A DNA stretch of 64,000 nucleotides from Diploptera punctata (lineage: Eukaryota > Arthropoda > Insecta > Blattodea > Blaberidae): contig JASPKZ010007433.1 of the NCBI GenBank assembly GCA_030220185.1, positions 248,001 through 312,000 on the forward strand, given 5' to 3'. Made by a program: the position numbers and the translations under genes. The notes under the pieces are model-generated. The model did not search any database, had not been told where the DNA came from, and saw only the letters and a list, made by a program, of their open reading frames with translations. Shown piece by piece: positions 57,704 through 64,000 of this stretch (position 1 is its first letter; every line of letters starts with the position of its first letter).

Positions 57704-60700
57704 GCTACGAGTCGTCCACAAGGGATAGAACTTGGGATAGTGGATTTAAGGAAAAATCCAAGGACACCAAACCTACCTCAATGGAGACAGCGTGTTGTGA
57801 GATCGAAGTAGGGACTCTTAATGCTATTAATCAGTGGGACGCCTCTGGTTATGAACCGAGACCCTGGGAGATGTATATCCTAAGTGAGCAATTAAAAAAT
57901 GGCCTAGGTTTAGTATTGATAGATACTGGTGCACAAATATCATTAGTTAAAGAAACATCACTAAAGAGAAACGTTATAAAGGATAACTGTAATATGAAAA
58001 TACAAGGTATTAGTGGGAACTCTATAAAAGTAAATGGGATAACTCAATTAGTATTGAATAATTGTGAAAATCATACAGTTGTTAATTGTCATATAGTAGA
58101 TAAATTACCCAGAGATTTAGATATAATTTTAGGCCAAGACTGGCTCATGGAACAAGGTTATATGTTAAATAAAAAGATGATTATTCCTCCGTATAGTGAA
58201 AATTTAATGGAATTTCCTACGAACGAAAGAGGGAACAGATTCATAGAACGGCAAATTTTACAGCCAGGGCTAATTTGCGCTAACGGGATAACAAAATGTG
58301 ATAAGACATTCACATGCCTAGTAATTAATTTAACAGCTGACGCACAGATAATAAAGAAATACCAGAACTAGTTAAACCGCCCACTCAAATAAGTAAGGAA
58401 CAGGAAGTATCAGTTGAAAATTTCGTACCTCAAAGATTAGATTTATTAAATAAAAATCTGAGACTTGAACACGTGAAAGAAGGAGCCCATAGTATACGAA
58501 ACATTTGCACAGAATACGCGGACATATTTAAGCTTCCGGGAGATAGACTAACAAGCACAACAGCTGCTACACATTCCATACCCACACCTTCAATTCCTAA
58601 AGGAAGAGCTATAACTTTGAAGAATTATAGGTTAGCAGAGGCTCATCAAGAGGAGATTGACAAACAAGTTACACAGATGTTAGAAGACGGTATTATCGCA
58701 CATAGTAAGAGCGAATGGAATTTTCCACTAATAGTAATACCTAAAAAGGAAGATGCTTCTGGAAAGAAAAAGTGGCGAATTTGTATAGATTTTAGAAAGT
58801 TAAACGAAGTAACCGTAGGAGACAGCTATCCTCTTCCTAATATACAAGATATATTAGACAAAATAGGAAAGGCTAGATATTTTTCAGCAGTAGATTGCGC
58901 AAGTGGATACCTTCAGGTGCCGATCGCTGAGGAAGACCAATGTAAAACCGCTTTTAGCACCCCTAACGGACATTTCGAGTACAAGAAAATGCCTTTTGGA
59001 GTTAGGTCGGGACCAGCTACATTCCAAAGGATGATGAACTCGGTACTCCAAGACTCAATAGGCAATAGATGCTTTGTGTACATGGACGATATATTAGTAA
59101 TGGGCGAAACCTTAGAAGAACATAATAAAAAATTACGGGAAGTGTTTAATCAGTTACGGAAACACAATTTAAAAATCGAACCTGATAAATGTGAATTTTT
59201 GAGAGAAGAATTAAAATATCTAGGACACGTGGTTACCGCTCAAGGTGTCAAACCGATCCGAATAAGATACAGGCAGTTACCGAATTTCCAACTCCAAAGA
59301 CACCTAAAGACATAAAATCATTCTTAGGTTTGGCAGGATATTACAGAAAATTTATAGAAGAATTTAGTGCGATTGCAAAACCTCTGACTGAATTGTTAAA
59401 GAAAGATAAAAAATGGAAGTGGGAAGATACGGAACAGAATAGCTTCAATAAATTGAAAGATAAATTAACGACAGCTCCGTTGTTACAGTATCCAGATTTC
59501 ACACAAACCTTTATAGTAACGACAGACGCGAGTGGATACGCTTTAGGCGCAATTCTTAGTCAAGGAACGTTAGGAGATGATAAACCCATTGCTTACGCTA
59601 GCAGGACTTTAAATCAAGCCGAATCGCATTACAGCACTGTAGAAAAGGAACTATTAGCAATAGTATGGGCATGCAGACATTTTAGACCTTATTTACTAGG
59701 ACGTAAATTTCAAGTAGTGACAGATCACAAAGGATTGGTCTGGCTATTTAAAGTGAAAGACCCTAGTTCGAGATTAATACGTTGGAAACTTCAACTTTCA
59801 GAATTTGAATTCGAAATTCATTATAGGGCAGGTAAAAGACACGTAAACGCAGATAGTTTGAGTAGACACCCTGTAGAATGTTGCACCTTGGATAATACGC
59901 ACTTAACTGAGGATCGTAAGAAGGAAATAATCAAGGAATTTCACAGCTGTCCAATTGGAGGACATCTTGGAATCAATAAAACTACCGATCGAATTAAATT
60001 ATACATAACTTGGCCGGGAGTAGAGAAAGACGTAACCAATTACATTAAAACTTGTAAGATTTGTCAATTTAATAAAGACGAGAAGCAGAAAGTAAAACAA
60101 CCTTTAGAGGTCACGGACACACAAAGGAACCTTGGATAAAAATTTATTTAGATGTAGTGGGACCACTTCCGCTAACCGAGAGAGGTCATAAATATATATT
60201 AACTTGTCAAGATAACTTAAGTAAATATTTAATAGTCATACCCTTAAAGACACAAACAGCTGAAGAAGTGACAGAAGCTTTCGTAAACAATGTTATTTTA
60301 ATTTATGGGATTCCTGATATCATATTAACTGATCAAGGAACAAATTTTATGTCAGATTTATTTAAAAGAATATGTAAACTATTTAAGATTCAGAAACTAA
60401 GCACTACTGCTTATCACCCTGAAAGTAATGGAGCTCTAGAAAGAACTCATAAGACCTTAGTAAACTACTTACGTTGTTTTTGCAATCCTAGAGGAGCCGA
60501 TTGGGACAAATGGTTACCTTTCGCCAGTTTTACGTACAACACTACCCCCCATAGTATTACTAAATACTCTCCTTATGAATTATTGTATGGAAGAAAATGT
60601 AATATCCCAGGAATTTTACAAACTAAATCACAACCTTTATATAATTACGACGATTTAATTCTAAATGTACGGAATAAATTGCAAAGTTGTCATGAGATAG

Positions 60701-60929
60701 CTAGAGAAAGGCTTATTAAGTTTAAAGAACTACAACGATCGCGTGTGAAAAGCAATTATGTTGAATTCAAGAAGGATGATCTAGTACTTCTCAGAGTAGA
60801 AAATAGGAATAAATTAGATCCAATATGAAAGGTCCATATGAGGTTAAGACTACTGAAGGTCACAACGTGATAATACAAAAGTTAGGTAAACGCAAATATG
60901 AGACGGTACATTCAAATAGATTAAAGCCA

Positions 60930-60945
60930 TATTTTCCTTTGCAGG
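60930..60945 (+). promoter_or_regulatory. Predicted splice acceptor for env mRNA, element C
   Basis: A pyrimidine-rich tract and TTTGCAG end at 60944, ten nt before the env ATG at 60955. In the divergent block of copy B the site reads TTTACAG, so the AG and tract are conserved. Confidence 0.6.
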
Positions 60946-60954
60946 GAAAAGAAA

Positions 60955-63007
60955 ATGAAACTTCATAACACATGGGTAATGCTACAAATGTTAATACCAT
61001 TTTGGTTGGGGAAGCTTACAGACGCTCAAGAAGTAAAAGCTCTGGATTCGAAGACCGGTGTGTACTTTGACGAGATAGGAATTATACAATTTTACCCTAT
61101 ACAATGGAAAGTGGTAAGTTATATAAACTTGGAACCAACTAGAGATCTTTGGAAACAGACAAAAAATCATTTAAGGTTGATAACTGATTATTGTGATAAG
61201 ATAAAGGGAGAAAAGTGGTATCATTTGACAGATTGTGGGAGTTTAAATCACTTTGTAAAACCAAAAGTCAGGTATGTTGAAAATTTAAAAGAATTAGTCA
61301 CAGAATATTTAAAAACACCTAATGAACAGAATACTAGAAGCAAGAGAGGCGTTTTAAATTTTATGGGAGATATTGCTAAGATATTATTCGGTACTCTGAC
61401 TCAATCTGATGCAGAGGAATATAATAAGCACATTTCACAGTTAGAGAAGGAACAGGCAGAATTTTTGCATATTCTAAAGGATGAAATTACAGTGATTAAA
61501 TCAACCATTAATTCAGTTAACTTAACTATAGCAAGGGTGAACCGGAATGAAAATATTTTAAAAAATGGTTTAATAAAATTAAATAATTATACCACTAATA
61601 GGATTAACGCACTGCAGAAGGAAATAGAAGGTATTAGTTTAGCCAATGAACAAATAAGGATTTCTCTTAGAGGTGTGGAAGAATGCCAGCATTCTTTTGA
61701 GCTTCTTATAGACGCATTTGTACACGCAGAGCAAGGAACTCTTCAACCTCAATTAATTACGGTGGAAAGAATTAAGAATGTTATGAAAGCCCAAACGCTA
61801 CCAACTGGTCTGGACTACCCTAATTTTTCTTTTTCAGAACTTCAAAATTTAATTACACCTCACACCTATTCTTATAAACAATATCTAGTATATGTATTAC
61901 AAATACCCCTTCTCTCTCTCCTACTCCGTATCACTTGTATAAAACACTTCCTTTTCCTGTCAAGAAGGAAGGTAATATTTACATTTTCTAAGCGCAAACA
62001 AAGAATATATTTTCAGTGACCCGTTGAGACAACATTACGGAAAAATGACAACTAATGAACTAACAGGATGTTTTCGTCCTAATCTTTTGCATTATGTATG
62101 TAAAGAAAATATACCGATTTATTTGTACACCCCTGAAGCTGATTGTGAAGCTTCACTTCTTCATCCATCCACCACTAAAGTTCCAAAAAGTTGCGAGACT
62201 AGAATTTTCACATTGAACAAATCCTACTGGATTCCCTTATATTTATCTAATGAATGGTTATTTGTCACCCCAAAACCAGATCGTATGACTGTGTTATGTG
62301 GCGACAAATCAACACAACTCAATATTGAAAAGGAAGGTAAATTATCGCTAGGACAGAATTGCAAGGCTTTTAATGCCCACGTAACCTTACATGCCATGAG
62401 TAATTTGGTAAGTAACTTAACCATAGATTTTATACCGACAGCACCTCTTGACTTCGACTGTTGCTTTGATATGGATAAAACTAACGACTACGAGAAATTA
62501 CAATTGGACATGCCTATGTCTAACCTAATGTCATCGGTAGATGATTTGAGAATGGCCAGTATGAAGGCCGATGATTTAGGTAAGTTAATAAAACAGCAAG
62601 AAGAAAATGATTATTCGAAGTGGTATATACATATAACCACATGGAGTTCTGTAATGGGTACGATCATATTCGTAACCTTGACTTGTTGTTGTTGCATTTG
62701 CTGTTGTAAGAGCTACAGAACTTTAATATTTTGGTTATGGGATAAATGGACTCCAAGAAAATGCTGGAAGGAGACGACCGAGAGGCTGTGTGTTAACATA
62801 CATAATTACTCTGGGCATGATCGTGTAGTATACACTAAAACTACAGGTAATGATGAGAGTTCACCTGTCGTGTCCCTCAAGTCATCACCGCTTATCGGAG
62901 AAAGAATTAGAGACCCCAGTTGTCCACAGAATGTATCCCCAAAAGATGAAGAAGATAAAGATAGTATTGCGCATAGAACTAGAAATAAAAATAAAACATT
63001 TCGTTAG
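60955..63007 (+). pseudogene. env: env of element C (one frame break)
   Basis: Same Env/F-like protein with signal peptide, RSKR at residues 128-131, fusion-peptide-like segment, transmembrane segment and Cys-rich stretch. An extra TC in the CT repeat at 61911-61920 separates 60955-62019 from the remaining frame, which is open to 63007. Confidence 0.85.
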
Positions 63008-63039
63008 TAAAGTTTCGAATTATGTAATTCAAAACTTTC

Positions 63040-63053
63040 TATAGGGGGAAGAG
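63040..63053 (+). promoter_or_regulatory. Polypurine tract of element C
   Basis: ATAGGGGGAAGAG precedes the 3' LTR directly. Confidence 0.7.
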
Positions 63054-63781
63054 TGTAATATATATTGAAGTATATCATAATATATATTGAAGTATATCAT
63101 AATATATATATATTTTATAATATGAACATTCATTATAATGTATGACTGTCCTAAATTAATACAATTATTGACCTAATTGATCTTTTTGTTAAAATATGCT
63201 GAAGAATGATTTTAAAGAATTCTGTCATGAATATTTAAATAGGTATTACCTTTGTAGTTATTTGGAAAAGTCATGCAGTATAAGGGATTGTTACACAATA
63301 GGTAGTCTTACCTAATGATGACTTAGCTTTTAAAAGGTCATAGGTTAAGCGCATTCAATATGCTTTTCAGAAAGGGAGAATCTGGTTACATGTACAATAC
63401 AACCAAATTGATTCTCACGTATACATTGTAACTACGTCATTACTCAACTGGTATATATGTATGAAACTTATGATTGTAAGTTAGACAGTTTTTTTTCATC
63501 GGTGTTACCGATACCCTGTCTCACGTTTTTTTGTATTAAAGTCTGTTTGTTTCTCACTACTGCTCCGCTGTGTCTTCTTATAGTTAGGTTTAATCCTATC
63601 TACTAACCACATTTCCGAAGAATTCCTGGGGTTGATTCCTAATCTATAAATTTACAGATATCTACTAGAACTTCAAGACGATCTTCACCTCCTGACACAA
63701 CTCTTACTTATTTTGATTATTATTTATACTTTAAAAATAATCCTTATAATTATAGAAGGAATCGACCACCCAGATATTACA
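63054..63781 (+). repeat. 3' LTR of element C
   Basis: 728 bp, the same length as the 5' LTR and identical wherever I compared them. Confidence 0.95.
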
Positions 63782-63785
63782 CAGG

Positions 63786-64000
63786 GTAAACATACACAAA
63801 CTTAACTTTTCAGGAGACGTTATTTAAATTATAAAAAATGTACCTTATATTTGGAAGAAATTGAAATTATCAAGGAAGCACAAAATAAACATTTATTAAA
63901 TGAAAATACATCTAACAAGCAAAGCTCTCTATATAAAATATAAATAATTTTAGTATAGAGACAATTCCTGAAAATGAAGCATGTCTTCGAAAAGTTTTAA
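63786..64000. other. Right flank, nothing recognised
   Basis: AT-rich. A broken frame near 63810-63945 gives no recognisable motif. Confidence 0.4.

Larger units (their letters stand above)
57271..60968 (+). pseudogene. pol: pol of element C (several breaks)
   Basis: Pieces: 57340-58371 (tandem repeat, protease DTGA), 58473-59315 (RT with YMDD), 59330-60139 (RNase H, integrase zinc domain), 60157-60828 (integrase core with TDQ and HPESNG). One-base losses near 58357 (shared with B), 59252, 60123 and 60827 separate them. Pol ends at 60968, overlapping env by 14 nt. Confidence 0.9.
55338..63781 (+). mobile_element. LTR element C: env-bearing Ty3/gypsy, 8444 bp
   Basis: LTRs of 728 bp at 55338-56065 and 63054-63781, target duplication CAGG at 55334-55337 and 63782-63785. 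Same organisation as A and B, opposite strand. Both LTRs share a private TTAATACAATT variant, which shows they were made together. Breaks: gag near 57087, protease-RT near 58357, RT near 59253, integrase near 60124, pol end at 60826, env near 61911. It lies antisense to the Ly6-type gene, about 190 bp upstream of its possible first exon. Confidence 0.95.

Noticed and set aside
58350..58362. Second programmed frameshift between protease and RT in copies B and C
   Set aside because: No X-XXY-YYZ heptamer in the right phase; copy A has protease and RT in one frame. A shared one-base loss is simpler.
1..64000. Bacterial or plasmid features (operons, ribosome binding sites, attachment sites)
   Set aside because: Spliced genes, pol III SINEs, LINEs and LTR elements show this is animal nuclear DNA.

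Overview
This is a repeat-rich insect nuclear window. Two intron-containing insect-type genes lie on the minus strand. Around and inside them are dozens of transposable elements, including three near full-length copies of one env-bearing Ty3/gypsy (errantivirus-like) LTR retrotransposon. The mix of LINE tails ending in (GTAA)n, several tRNA-headed SINE families and very long introns suggests a large hemimetabolous genome. A cockroach-like insect is my guess; the sequence does not prove it.

Region 1-34.6 kb holds the 5' part of an ionotropic receptor gene of the Ir75 type. I rebuilt six coding exons from splice sites and reading phase: 34577-34427, 30292-30180, 8166-7843, 4637-4522, 2569-2402 and 1403-1195. 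They join in one open frame of about 360 codons, from the signal peptide to the channel pore, and the gene runs off the left edge. Intron 2 is 22 kb long. About 17 kb of it is LTR elements A (9829-18507) and B (20405-28892). It also holds a LINE with a 13-bp target duplication, and a second LINE into which element B is nested.

Region 34.6-41 kb has no host gene that I can see. It is a mosaic of LINE fragments, nested SINEs and microsatellites.

Region 41.1-51.9 kb holds a second gene with five coding exons: 51830-51779, 50124-49969, 47277-47083, 45212-45090 and 41849-41131. They join in phase to 1245 nt, a 414-residue secreted protein. It has a signal peptide, two tandem Ly6/uPAR (three-finger) domains with the same eight-cysteine pattern, a Thr-rich repetitive mucin-like stalk and a hydrophobic GPI-type tail. 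A possible 5' noncoding exon ends at 55094.

Region 55.3-63.8 kb is LTR element C, on the plus strand. All three copies have 726-728 bp LTRs, TG...CA ends and perfect but different 4-bp target duplications (CTTC, GGAC, CAGG), so they are independent and recent insertions. Gene order is gag, then pol (protease, RT, RNase H, integrase), then env. The expression signals are readable. A -1 frameshift heptamer (GGGAAAC) sits 8 nt before a 10-bp hairpin at the gag-pol overlap. A splice donor just before gag and an acceptor just before env suggest a spliced env message. Every copy is broken by small indels or stops, mostly in homopolymers. Copy B also carries a roughly 2-kb divergent block, which points to a recombinant origin.
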